The notes: generated from the letters alone by a model not told the origin. A stretch of 24,399 nt of DNA from Candidatus Yanofskybacteria bacterium RIFCSPHIGHO2_01_FULL_41_26 (GCA_001794055.1 MGJB01000014.1:1-24399), one strand, 5' to 3'. Counted from the stretch's first letter, positions 1-6,760 are shown. Program-made: numbers and translations.

Positions 1-1
1 C

Positions 2-85
2 TTTCGAAGCGCGGAAGAAGTTGCGCGAGAACATGGTATATTAAAAGGTAATGAATTAATGTCAGGTGTTCGGATTGAGGGCTGA
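2..85 (+). CDS. 3' end of an unidentified gene
   Basis: An open frame enters from the left edge and stops with TGA at 83-85, giving 27 residues rich in Glu, Ala and Arg with AT-rich third positions, as expected of coding sequence here. The peptide includes SAEEVAREHGI and ends VRIEG. I do not recognise the family. A strong promoter and a Shine-Dalgarno-like AGGAGG point the other way over the same DNA, so a leftward gene is a competing reading. Confidence 0.35.
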   Translation, partial: FRSAEEVAREHGILKGNELMSGVRIEG

Positions 86-96
86 ATTTAGGTGAC

Positions 97-139
97 CTCC
101 TATATTGCAATTATACCATAAAACTATCATAGAAGTCAA
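97..139 (-). promoter_or_regulatory. Leftward promoter with adjacent ribosome binding site
   Basis: On the minus strand TTGACT (134-139) and TATAAT (110-115) are separated by 18 nt, with TG one base before the -10 box (extended -10). AGGAGG follows at 97-102, only 7 nt past the -10. No ATG, GTG or TTG lies at a usable distance. An ATT codon lies 8 nt after AGGAGG and opens a frame that runs to the window edge. The promoter elements are clear; what they drive is not. Confidence 0.5.
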
Positions 140-140
140 G

Positions 141-169
141 TTGTGAAAAATCACCTAAAATGATAGATT
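141..169 (+). promoter_or_regulatory. Putative rplI promoter (leaderless)
   Basis: TTGTGA (141-146) and TAGATT (164-169) are 17 nt apart. The -10 box ends 7 nt before the rplI ATG at 177, so transcription would start at or next to the start codon. A 9-nt perfect inverted repeat (87-95 and 151-159, TTTAGGTGA/TCACCTAAA) spans the divergent promoter region and could be an operator. Both boxes are imperfect, so confidence is limited. Confidence 0.35.
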
Positions 170-176
170 TTAGGAT

Positions 177-623
177 ATGAAAGTAATACTTCTTCAAAAC
201 ATTAAGGGATTCGGACAGATAGGGGATGTAAAGAATGTGTCGGACGGATATGGCCGGAATTTTTTGTTGCCGAGAAAAATGGCCAAGGCGGCTAATGAGA
301 GTTCTATGAAAGAAGTTGAATCGCTTAAAGAAAAGCGCATTATAATGATTGAAACGGAAAAGAAAAACGCTCTTGAGGCGGTTGAAAAATTAAAGGATTT
401 AGTCATAGAATTTACCCGCAAATCGACCAAAACCGGCAAACTATTCGCCGGTATCGGTAAAGATGATATTGTAGCTGAAATCAAAAAGGCCTCCGGAGTT
501 CAGCTCCAGGAAGAAATGATTGGCCATGACGAACCAATCAAACACGTCGGTGAGCATCTCGTAGACCTGAATCTCTCTCTCGAAGTAAAAACTCAAATCA
601 AAGTGTTAGTAAAAACTGAATAA
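177..623 (+). CDS. rplI: 50S ribosomal protein bL9
   Basis: This is ribosomal protein bL9, a large-subunit protein that binds 23S rRNA near the base of the L1 stalk through its N-terminal domain and reaches toward neighbouring ribosomes through its C-terminal domain. The 148-residue length is normal. The N-terminal domain is typical: MKVILLQNIKGFGQIGDVK, then the GYGRNFLLP core at about 25-33. A charged connecting helix runs from about 42 to 75, followed by the C-terminal domain. The ATG at 177 is the only sensible start; there is little Shine-Dalgarno signal and the transcript looks leaderless. bL9 is reported missing from some CPR lineages, so its presence is mildly informative. It is not next to rpsF, ssb or rpsR in this window. 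Confidence 0.95.
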   Translation: MKVILLQNIKGFGQIGDVKNVSDGYGRNFLLPRKMAKAANESSMKEVESLKEKRIIMIETEKKNALEAVEKLKDLVIEFTRKSTKTGKLFAGIGKDDIVAEIKKASGVQLQEEMIGHDEPIKHVGEHLVDLNLSLEVKTQIKVLVKTE

Positions 624-668
624 CCAGCTCCGCTTCCGCCAATTCCTATTCTTATCCTTATCGCTCCG

Positions 669-870
669 CCCCTCCCCATTTTCGACCTACTTGCTTACGA
701 CTTCGTCTTCTTCGGACAAATGCTTAAATTAACACTCAATTTGCTTAACAAATTTTAGCATCCGTTCCTCCTTAACAGGATTTTCCGGCTAAAATTTGTT
801 ATCTAAGCAAATTATCGATTAATTCAAGCATTGTGTTCTCCTCGACGCGCAGACGGTCTGCAAACGGAAA
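669..870. repeat. Dispersed palindromic element, copy A
   Basis: This fills most of the 330-nt gap between rplI and rpmA. The core (about 715-837) is a long imperfect inverted repeat: ACAAATGCTTAAATTAA, AATTTGCTTA and CAAATTTTAGC on the left pair with GCTAAAATTTG, TAAGCAAATT, TTAATTCAAGCATTGT on the right. The same element occurs as copy B at 5361-5648; similarity starts around CCCCTCCCCATTTTCG (669) and extends to about the CAAACGG motif (862). Copy A lacks about 60-70 nt present in copy B and has a decayed outer stem. It could be a non-autonomous mobile element or a structured RNA. I see no protein in it. Confidence 0.75.
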
Positions 871-953
871 GGGGCTTTCTCTTTCGTTTTGAGGTGAGTG
901 GCGAAGAGGAGGACTGGATGGAAGAAGGTGGGTGGCTGGAGCTAGATGATGGT

Positions 954-1232
954 TTAGTTAACTACCACATTCACTACTTTTACCAGTCTTTTAGAACCGT
1001 CGTATTTGGTTTTCTTTTTAGTGGTGAATTTGACTTTGCCGTTTATAACTGCGTAAATAGTATCGTCTGAACCGATACGGACGCCTTTGCCGGGAAGAAA
1101 TTTGCTTCCTCTTTGGCGGATTATAATATTCCCCGGTTTGGCTAATTCTCCTGCATAGAGTTTAACCCCTAAATATTTTGGTTGCGAATCGCGTCCAAGT
1201 TGTGTACTACCTATAGCTTTTGTATGCGCCAT
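954..1232 (-). CDS. rpmA: 50S ribosomal protein bL27
   Basis: This is ribosomal protein bL27, whose N-terminal tail reaches the peptidyl-transferase centre. The 92-residue protein begins MAHTKAIGSTQLGRDS and contains the family core LGVKLYAGE, GNIIIRQRGSKFLPGKGV and GKVKF. It starts directly at the mature-type MAH, without the cleavable leader found in Firmicutes. The C-terminus is slightly extended and rich in Lys and Val. There is no Shine-Dalgarno before the ATG at 1232. rplU (bL21), its usual upstream partner, is not seen; the 170 nt upstream are GC-rich and palindromic instead. An open frame on the opposite strand over the same DNA is an antisense shadow. Confidence 0.95.
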   Translation of the reverse strand: MAHTKAIGSTQLGRDSQPKYLGVKLYAGELAKPGNIIIRQRGSKFLPGKGVRIGSDDTIYAVINGKVKFTTKKKTKYDGSKRLVKVVNVVVN

Positions 1233-1419
1233 GTTACAACTTGCTGGCCGCTCTCGCCTTCCGCCAACTGGCGGACTATGGCGAAGTACGCTCTTGGCCG
1301 ATTCCCTTGTTAAAAGCTCCGCTTCTCCTTCGCCATAGATATCTATGCCTCAGTCGAATGCTCGCTTTTGCCTCGGACTCAGCCAAGCCAGCTGCGTTCT
1401 AAATAATTAATATAAAAGT
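1233..1419. repeat. GC-rich intergenic palindromes upstream of rpmA
   Basis: This stretch is visibly more GC-rich than its surroundings. It contains the hairpin TCCGCCAACTGGCGGA (about 1260-1275) and the perfect 14-bp palindrome CATAGATATCTATG (about 1335-1349). Phrases such as AGCGAGCATTCGACTGAGGC (minus strand) look like short intergenic repeats seen in Parcubacteria, from memory only. It forms the leader or upstream region of rpmA on the minus strand. A 60-codon open frame on the plus strand has no family resemblance and I do not call it. Confidence 0.4.
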
Positions 1420-1803
1420 ATGAATATATTAGCAAAAATAATTAGCAAGGTCAAGAAACACCAAAAAGACATTTTTCTGGGATTTTGTATTCTTTTAATA
1501 TCAATAATCGGCTTCAATATTGGCCGTATTAATGCTCTAAATAAAACACCGGCCCAAACAACCGAAAAGGCGAACATTTATCAAAACACAGCAACAATCC
1601 CTGTTCCAAATAGCCCCAAACAAACTCCTGTCCAGCCACAGGACTTAAGAGTCGTCGCCTCAAAAGCAAGCTCCAGCAAAAAATACCATTATAGCTGGTG
1701 TAGCTCTTGGAAGCGCATCAATATTAAAAACCAAATCTGGTTCAATACCGAACAGGAGGCAAAAAACGCCGGCTACACTCTGGCTGGGAATTGCACAAAT
1801 TAA
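1420..1803 (+). CDS. Membrane-anchored protein with Ada-like metal-binding domain
   Basis: The 127-residue protein has a basic N-terminus, one membrane helix at about 17-38, a Pro/Gln/Thr-rich linker (about 42-78) and a small C-terminal domain at about 80-125. That domain follows the pattern KYHxxxC, then W-F-N, EA-x-x-AGY and a final Cys. This resembles the Ada-type zinc-binding module often found at the C-terminus of secreted nucleases and metallo-hydrolases, where His and Cys residues (here H90, C94, C125) hold a metal. The fold is inferred from the pattern. No catalytic domain is attached, so it may bind a metal or nucleic acid at the cell surface. It is convergent with the oxidoreductase, with a shared terminator. 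Confidence 0.6.
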   Translation: MNILAKIISKVKKHQKDIFLGFCILLISIIGFNIGRINALNKTPAQTTEKANIYQNTATIPVPNSPKQTPVQPQDLRVVASKASSSKKYHYSWCSSWKRINIKNQIWFNTEQEAKNAGYTLAGNCTN

Positions 1804-1830
1804 AAGGCCGACGGTTAGTCGGCATTACTT
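1804..1830. terminator. Bidirectional terminator
   Basis: The hairpin GCCGAC-GGTTA-GTCGGC region sits between two convergent genes. On the minus strand it is followed by CTTTTAATTT and on the plus strand by ATTACTTTCT. The minus-strand T-run is better, so it most clearly ends the oxidoreductase transcript. Confidence 0.6.
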
Positions 1831-1831
1831 T

Positions 1832-2827
1832 CTACAAATTTCCATATTCATTGGTAATTAGGTCATTACATATGGTCGTATTGCTCAAAAGATCTTGGGC
1901 AGTTAAATAGGAATCATCTCTGCCACGGATTGCATCGGCAAAATTAGTCATCACTCCAATAAGCGCATCATCATAAGAATGGGTGCGGAATCGTACAATA
2001 TTTTCACTATCATCTTCAAATGAAACTTCCGAAACCATAGAACTCACCATTCCAGTGATGCCATTTAGTACAACTTCTATCTTGACTCTGCCTCGCTCGA
2101 ATATTAATTCAAGCTCATTACGGAATGTATGACTCTTGAGTTTGCGATAGCCAGTAAACCAGATTGCTAAACCGCTCTCGGTTCTGCCAGCCACCCGATA
2201 CTCATCAAAGCCATGTGAAAGTCTCCAAAAGTGAGTGGGACTATGCCCAAACATAAAACGAACAAGGTCTATTTCATGATTCATATGGTCTAGGAGTAAT
2301 GAATCATCCATCTTCCAGCCAGTACTCGGTTCATGATAGAAAAACTGGAATCGAAATTCTAATGCACGTCCAAATCTTTCAAGGTAATCACCAACGTGCT
2401 CTTTCACGTACATGAATTCTTTTTCATAGCGTCGTAAATGACAGCTAGAAAATATGAGATTTTTGTCTACAGCTTCTCGAAGAATACGCCTGAAATCTTT
2501 TTCTCCGTTCCCTTCCCAAAGAGGCTTTTCACAGAGAACATGCTTTCCAGCCCTTACCGCAGCTTCAGCTTGTTCTAAATGAAATTTGTGAGGGGAACCT
2601 ATCAGAACCGCCTCTATTTCAGATATCGCTAAAAACTTTTTCAAATCATGACTTTCAGCGTAACAGGGATAAGCTCTTCGCGATTTTATAAAGTCATCTA
2701 CGACATCATTCTTTAAATCAAAAGCGCCAGCAATCCGATAATCGCGAGGCATTTTTAAAACAACATCGGCATGTCTTCCCGAATGTCCGCCACAGCCAAT
2801 AAAACCAAGTCTGACAGGATTATTCAT
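1832..2827 (-). CDS. Gfo/Idh/MocA-family oxidoreductase
   Basis: This is a soluble NAD(P)-dependent dehydrogenase of the Gfo/Idh/MocA family, which usually oxidises or reduces sugars, inositols or nucleotide sugars. The N-terminal Rossmann fold shows LGFIGCGGHSGRH (7-19). The family motif AGKHVLCEKPL (93-103) carries the conserved Lys101. The C-terminal domain holds the DHMNHEIDL block (D180, H184, D187) expected at the active site. The 331-residue length is typical. The ATG at 2827 has a good Shine-Dalgarno, AGGAGA, and its own promoter. The substrate cannot be told from sequence; isolated copies often act on UDP-sugars in surface polysaccharide synthesis, but no such genes are nearby. Confidence 0.88.
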   Translation of the reverse strand: MNNPVRLGFIGCGGHSGRHADVVLKMPRDYRIAGAFDLKNDVVDDFIKSRRAYPCYAESHDLKKFLAISEIEAVLIGSPHKFHLEQAEAAVRAGKHVLCEKPLWEGNGEKDFRRILREAVDKNLIFSSCHLRRYEKEFMYVKEHVGDYLERFGRALEFRFQFFYHEPSTGWKMDDSLLLDHMNHEIDLVRFMFGHSPTHFWRLSHGFDEYRVAGRTESGLAIWFTGYRKLKSHTFRNELELIFERGRVKIEVVLNGITGMVSSMVSEVSFEDDSENIVRFRTHSYDDALIGVMTNFADAIRGRDDSYLTAQDLLSNTTICNDLITNEYGNL

Positions 2828-2864
2828 CTTTTCTCCTTGTAAATGTACATTGAATTCGTACTGT

Positions 2865-2893
2865 AAAATAACATGATTTTTTAAATCTGTCCA
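2865..2893 (-). promoter_or_regulatory. Promoter of the oxidoreductase gene
   Basis: On the minus strand TGGACA (2888-2893) and TATTTT (2865-2870) are 17 nt apart. They lie about 38 nt before the ATG, leaving a leader with a Shine-Dalgarno. The promoter is divergent from the typA promoter, with the two -35 boxes about 20 nt apart. Confidence 0.5.
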
Positions 2894-2912
2894 TTTTTAT
2901 TACCTAAAAACT

Positions 2913-2941
2913 TTGACAAATAGTTGATTTTGGCTTAAAAT
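2913..2941 (+). promoter_or_regulatory. Promoter of typA
   Basis: TTGACA (2913-2918) and TAAAAT (2936-2941) are separated by 17 nt, a near-consensus sigma70-type promoter. The expected start is near 2948, giving a leader of about 23 nt without a Shine-Dalgarno before the ATG at 2971. Confidence 0.75.
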
Positions 2942-2970
2942 AGATATTCCGACTTAATATATTAGAATGC

Positions 2971-4761
2971 ATGGAAATTAGGAACATTGCAATAATTGCT
3001 CATGTTGACCATGGGAAAACTACTCTTACCGATGCCCTGATGAAACAAACAGGGATGGTGGAGGAGGGATTCAGTATGGATGTGAACGCGCTTGAACAGG
3101 AGCGCGGTATTACGATTTACGCCAAAAACGCCTCTCTTTATTACAAAGATACCAAAATAAACATCGTAGACACCCCCGGCCACGCCGATTTCGGTTCGGA
3201 GGTAGAACGTGTCTTACGTTCCATTGATTCCGTATTGTTGGTTGTAGACGCCCAGGAAGGGCCAATGCCTCAGACCAAATTCGTATTGAAAAAATCACTT
3301 GAACTTGGTTTAAAACCAATTTTAGTTATTAATAAAATAGACAAACCAGCCGCTAGACCATACGAAACCCACGAAAAAGTTTTGGAATTATTTATGGATC
3401 TTGGCGCAACAAATGAACAGTTGGACTTCAAAACTATTTACGCTATCGGAAAAACCGGTATCGCAAAATTAAATCTCACAGATGAATCAAAAGACCTTAC
3501 CCCACTGCTGGATATGATTTTAAGAGAAGTTCCTGCCGCGCCATCCGATTCTTCTTCTCCGTTGAGATTTCAGCCGTTTAATCTGGCCTATGATAATTTT
3601 TTGGGGCGTCTTGGAATAGGCAGAGTTTGGTATGGGACAATGAAGGTGGGGGATAGTGTTTTTATAAAAAAGCCAACTGGCGAAACAAGACCAGGCAAGA
3701 TTACTCAACTTTTCACTTTCCGCGGAATGAAAAGAGAAGAAGCCACCGAAGCCGTTGCTGGCGATATTGTCATGGTTGCGGGATTGCCGGATATTTATAT
3801 CGGCGAAACGGTAAGCACTTCTCCCGACGTGGAACCGCTATTAGCTATCAGTGTGGATGAGCCGACCATCTCATTGAATTTTTTGATTAATGATTCTCCT
3901 TTTGCCGGACAGGACGGTAAATTTGTTACCAATCGACAACTCAAAGAACGCTTGGAAAGAGAGCTGGAAGTTAACATAGGATTAAAAGTCGATTTTTCAT
4001 CCACCGAATCCTACAAGGTCTATGGAAGAGGAGAGTTGCATATTGCTATTCTGTTGGAAAATATGAGACGAGAAGGTTATGAGCTTCAGGTCTCCCAGCC
4101 ACAGGTAATTATCAAAGAAATAGACGGGCAAAAAATGGAACCTTTCGAAGAGGCGTTGGTTGATGTTCCTGAAGAATTTTCCGGAACAGTTATTCAAAAA
4201 TTAGGCAAACGAGCCGGCAAAATGATGAACATGATACAACATCATGGTGAAGTCCGAATTACTTTTGAGATACCGACACGCGGTCTCTTGGGTTTCAGAA
4301 ACGAATTTATGATTGATACAAAAGGCGAGGGGATACTCGCAAGTCATTTTATCGGCTTTCGTCCTTATGCAGGAGAGATAAAGAAACGAAGTGTTGGTTC
4401 TATGGTTTCAATGGAAACCGGCAAAGCTCTTGGTTTTTCATTATACAATCTCCAGGACAGAGGAACGCTCTACATTGGACCGACTACGGAGGTTTACGAA
4501 GGCATGGTTATCGGAGATGTTTCAAAAGGGATGGATATGGCGGTAAACCCTATCAAAGGCAAGAAACTCACCAACATGAGGTCATCCGGAAATGATGAAA
4601 ACATAATTCTCACCCCTTCTCACAAAATTTCACTTGAAAACGGTTTAGAGATCATGCAAGAAGATGAATACCTTGAAGTGACTCCCAAAAACATCCGCCT
4701 CCGAAAACAATTCCGCACAGAGAATGACAGAATAAAAGCGGCAAGACAAGCAGCTCAATAA
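2971..4761 (+). CDS. typA: Ribosome-associated GTPase TypA/BipA
   Basis: This is TypA/BipA, a translational GTPase related to EF-G that binds the ribosome and helps 50S assembly and stress or cold adaptation. The 596 residues are close to the family norm. The G domain shows G1 AHVDHGKTT (10-18), switch I RGIT (45-48), G3 DTPGH (67-71) and G4 NKID (121-124). The characteristic C-terminal half is intact, with RGLLGFRNEFM, the KGEGILASHF stretch and GKKLTNMRSSG. The switch region reads GITIYAKNAS where most TypA have GITILAKN. It has its own strong promoter and no Shine-Dalgarno, and is separated from the next gene by a hairpin without a clear T-run (about 4765-4802). Confidence 0.96.
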   Translation: MEIRNIAIIAHVDHGKTTLTDALMKQTGMVEEGFSMDVNALEQERGITIYAKNASLYYKDTKINIVDTPGHADFGSEVERVLRSIDSVLLVVDAQEGPMPQTKFVLKKSLELGLKPILVINKIDKPAARPYETHEKVLELFMDLGATNEQLDFKTIYAIGKTGIAKLNLTDESKDLTPLLDMILREVPAAPSDSSSPLRFQPFNLAYDNFLGRLGIGRVWYGTMKVGDSVFIKKPTGETRPGKITQLFTFRGMKREEATEAVAGDIVMVAGLPDIYIGETVSTSPDVEPLLAISVDEPTISLNFLINDSPFAGQDGKFVTNRQLKERLERELEVNIGLKVDFSSTESYKVYGRGELHIAILLENMRREGYELQVSQPQVIIKEIDGQKMEPFEEALVDVPEEFSGTVIQKLGKRAGKMMNMIQHHGEVRITFEIPTRGLLGFRNEFMIDTKGEGILASHFIGFRPYAGEIKKRSVGSMVSMETGKALGFSLYNLQDRGTLYIGPTTEVYEGMVIGDVSKGMDMAVNPIKGKKLTNMRSSGNDENIILTPSHKISLENGLEIMQEDEYLEVTPKNIRLRKQFRTENDRIKAARQAAQ

Positions 4762-4831
4762 TCTGGCTCCCGGCCACATACTCCCGACTCGGTGGCTGGT
4801 AGCTTAAAAAATGGGTTCGCCGTACAAGTGG

Positions 4832-4860
4832 TTGACATTTTGTTTTTTATGATTTACAAT
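4832..4860 (+). promoter_or_regulatory. Strong promoter upstream of the 143-residue orphan
   Basis: TTGACA (4832-4837) and TACAAT (4855-4860) are 17 nt apart, close to consensus. The predicted transcript start is near 4867, leaving a leader of roughly 28 nt that contains GAGGGGA before the ATG at 4895. Confidence 0.75.
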
Positions 4861-4894
4861 GTTTTGGCAGCTTAACAAAGCGAGGGGACAATAG

Positions 4895-5326
4895 ATGATA
4901 ACCGCAAGTGATGCTCGTAGAGCTGCGGTCACGGCCAGTTCCAGGGAAAATAAGAAGAAGAACGCACAAAAGCGACTGGCTCAACAAACAAGGCAGAGAG
5001 AAGAGGCCGCCGCCAATAAGGTTGCGAGAGTAATAGCCCGGAGGATGCTTGGTGGCTTGAATCAGAGTATCCAAGAGACCGCCAATAGAGGAAACTCCAA
5101 CCATTCTCTAATCGTTGAACGCTTTGAAGACATTTCGAGATATTTGGAAGATGATGATATTAAACTTTTTAGGGCGAAAAAGGTTGCTGCTAATTTGGCA
5201 AATATGATAGACGGGGGATTCAAAACTAACATTAAGGTGCATCGTTACTTACATGAATATGGACATGTCGAGATTGGCACGGACTATATGTATGTGACTA
5301 TAGTTGAACTCAAGGTAAGCTGGTAA
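4895..5326 (+). CDS. Orphan basic protein with predicted helical N-terminus
   Basis: I do not recognise this 143-residue protein. Residues 1-65 are highly charged, rich in Ala, Arg, Lys and Gln, and look like a long helix or coiled coil (QKRLAQQTRQREEAAANKVA). Residues 66-143 look like a small mixed alpha/beta domain ending in a beta-rich tail (YMYVTIVELKVSW). There is no signal peptide or membrane helix, so it should be cytoplasmic; the basic helix could bind nucleic acid. It is a complete stand-alone unit: strong promoter, clear Shine-Dalgarno (GAGGGGA, about 8 nt before ATG) and a terminator whose hairpin overlaps the stop codon. These signals make it a real gene even without homology. Confidence 0.75.
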   Translation: MITASDARRAAVTASSRENKKKNAQKRLAQQTRQREEAAANKVARVIARRMLGGLNQSIQETANRGNSNHSLIVERFEDISRYLEDDDIKLFRAKKVAANLANMIDGGFKTNIKVHRYLHEYGHVEIGTDYMYVTIVELKVSW

Positions 5327-5340
5327 TACCAGCTTTTTTT
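5318..5340 (+). terminator. Rho-independent terminator
   Basis: AGCTGG-TAATA-CCAGCT followed by seven T residues. The stem includes the stop codon of the preceding gene. Confidence 0.85.
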
Positions 5341-5360
5341 GTCCTAGAAAACAGAAGAAG

Positions 5361-5648
5361 CGAAACCCCATCCCCATTTCCGGCCTATTGGTTACGTCCT
5401 CCGGATCTCCTGAGGCAATTCCCAATGGCGCCCCACTTCGTAGGTCCCCCGCCATTGTGAACCTTCGCCTTGACGGACAAATGCTTAAATTAACTTTCAA
5501 TTTGCTTAACAAATTTAAGCACCCGTTCCTCCCCGCCAGCTGGTGGGGATTTTCCGACCTAAATTTGTTTAATAAGCAAATTATCGGTTAATTTAACCAT
5601 TGTGTTTTCCGCAGGAACCAAACGGCCTTAAATGGGGATGGGGTTTCG
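5361..5648. repeat. Dispersed palindromic element, copy B (intact outer arms)
   Basis: The 288-nt element is bounded by 31-nt inverted arms: CGAAACCCCATCCCCATTT is perfectly complementary to its partner at 5630-5648, followed by a 2-nt mismatch, paired GGCC, and mostly paired bases to 5391/5618. Inside lie a second hairpin (CAATGGCG/CGCCATTG, about 5424-5457), a core inverted repeat shared with copy A (about 5475-5608) and an apical palindrome CCCCGCCAGCTGGTGGGG. The element fills the whole gap between the 143-residue orphan and the transglutaminase-like gene. An open frame crosses it on each strand but neither has a ribosome binding site. It could be a non-autonomous transposable element or a large structured RNA. 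Confidence 0.8.
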
Positions 5649-5669
5649 TTCCTCGGTGTATTGAGTTTT

Positions 5670-5702
5670 CAAACGGCTCACGAGGTGAGCCGTTTGATTT
5701 TT
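5670..5702 (+). terminator. Terminator-like hairpin, copy 1
   Basis: CAAACGGCTCAC-GAG-GTGAGCCGTTTG forms a perfect 12-bp stem with a 3-nt loop, followed by ATTTTT. It lies just after repeat B and about 30 nt before the transglutaminase-like gene. A nearly identical hairpin follows that gene at 6640-6672. Confidence 0.75.
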
Positions 5703-5729
5703 GGGCGGGGAAATGGGAAAATTAGCGAA

Positions 5730-6626
5730 ATGAACAAAAAAATATTAGACCACTACCTTGAATTCAGCACTTATACTTTTCCTGGACTGTATCTGGAGAA
5801 GTTAAAAAATGACTTACCTAATAACATTCGGGAAATCGGCCTTTTAATTCGCAAAAATTTTATTCATCGCACAACTCTTGTGACAGGCAATACCGGCACA
5901 AATGCTGATTTAAGATTTGGAGACACGACCAAGATACCTTGGTGGCGACAACCGGAAGACGACATTTTGGCTACTGCTTCTGCTATGCTTGCCGAACTTT
6001 ATCGTAGAAATAACAGAGGTTTCACAATTGACCGTGAAATAAAAGATAAATTGGTTTTGACATGTCGTTTTACTGCTATAATGATGGCGAGTATTTTGAA
6101 GTCAAAAAGTATCCCTGCAAGAGTTCGTGCCGGCAACGCTTCGTATTTTGATGAAGGCGAACTTGAAAGTATAAGTACCGATCATTGGATAAATCAGTAT
6201 TGGAACGAAAAAGAGAACCGCTGGGTAACAATAGATGTTGACGGAAGTTTAAGCTTGAATCAAAATTTTGATCCATACGATGTGCCAAATGGAAAATTTG
6301 ATTTTCCAGCTGACGCTTGGCTTGGCATACGTTCTGGAAAGCTTGACCCCAAGCATTTTCACAATGCCAGCGGTGTTTACGGCACAATTGTGGTTCTTTG
6401 GTCTCTGTTTTATGACTTTCACTCCCTCATGAACAACGAAATTATTTATAATCACGGCTCAATTTATGGCAATCCAAAAAGATTTGAAAAACTTACTCTT
6501 CAAGAGCTTAAAAAAATTGATAATCTTGCACTGTTAATGCAAAATCCTGATGAAAATTTTGATGAATTAGTCAAAATTTGGGAAAACGAAAAAGATTTTA
6601 GATTGCTTCAGGGCGGTTTGCTATAA
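5730..6626 (+). CDS. Transglutaminase-like superfamily protein
   Basis: The 298-residue protein carries a transglutaminase-like (papain-fold) core. The catalytic triad is visible: Cys112 in LVLTCRFTAIMMASIL, His152 in STDHWINQYW and Asp169 (or 171) in WVTIDVDG. The IPARVRAG stretch after the Cys helix is typical of the superfamily, whose members are proteases, amidases or cross-linking enzymes. No signal peptide or membrane segment is seen, so it should be cytoplasmic. I chose the ATG at 5730. An upstream TTG at 5661 would place the terminator hairpin inside the coding sequence. No clear promoter is seen. The gene lies between two near-identical terminator hairpins, as if it were an inserted cassette. 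The substrate is unknown. Confidence 0.75.
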   Translation: MNKKILDHYLEFSTYTFPGLYLEKLKNDLPNNIREIGLLIRKNFIHRTTLVTGNTGTNADLRFGDTTKIPWWRQPEDDILATASAMLAELYRRNNRGFTIDREIKDKLVLTCRFTAIMMASILKSKSIPARVRAGNASYFDEGELESISTDHWINQYWNEKENRWVTIDVDGSLSLNQNFDPYDVPNGKFDFPADAWLGIRSGKLDPKHFHNASGVYGTIVVLWSLFYDFHSLMNNEIIYNHGSIYGNPKRFEKLTLQELKKIDNLALLMQNPDENFDELVKIWENEKDFRLLQGGLL

Positions 6627-6639
6627 ATATATTATTTTT

Positions 6640-6672
6640 CAAACGGCTCACATGTGTGAGCCGTTGATTTTT
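6640..6672 (+). terminator. Terminator-like hairpin, copy 2
   Basis: CAAACGGCTCACA-TG-TGTGAGCCGTTGATTTTT: a stem of about 10-11 bp followed by five T residues. It shares its left arm, CAAACGGCTCAC, exactly with the hairpin at 5670. It ends the transglutaminase-like gene. The rest of the gap to 6760 shows nothing I can name. Confidence 0.75.
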
Positions 6673-6760
6673 CCGCATCAGAGAGAGTTTGAACTTCTAT
6701 TGCTGATCATGAATTACTGCCCAACCAACCGATGGAGGGAGGCTGTGTGAACAGAAAAAT

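Noticed and set aside
87..105. GGTGACCTCCT as a possible 16S rRNA 3' end
   Set aside because: Only the anti-Shine-Dalgarno-like bases match; no other 16S sequence is present. It is simply the complement of the AGGAGG site on the minus strand.
831..1070. Open frame on the plus strand over the 3' end of rpmA
   Set aside because: It is antisense to the conserved bL27 sequence, partly in repeat A, and has no ribosome binding site.
1220..1402. 60-codon open frame on the plus strand before the Ada-like gene
   Set aside because: It lies in a GC-rich palindromic stretch, has no Shine-Dalgarno and matches no family style.
5249..5591. Open frames on both strands across repeat B
   Set aside because: They arise from the palindromic element, overlap each other and lack ribosome binding sites.
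5661..5729. TTG start that would extend the transglutaminase-like protein by 23 residues
   Set aside because: The extension would translate the perfect terminator hairpin; the ATG at 5730 is a better start.
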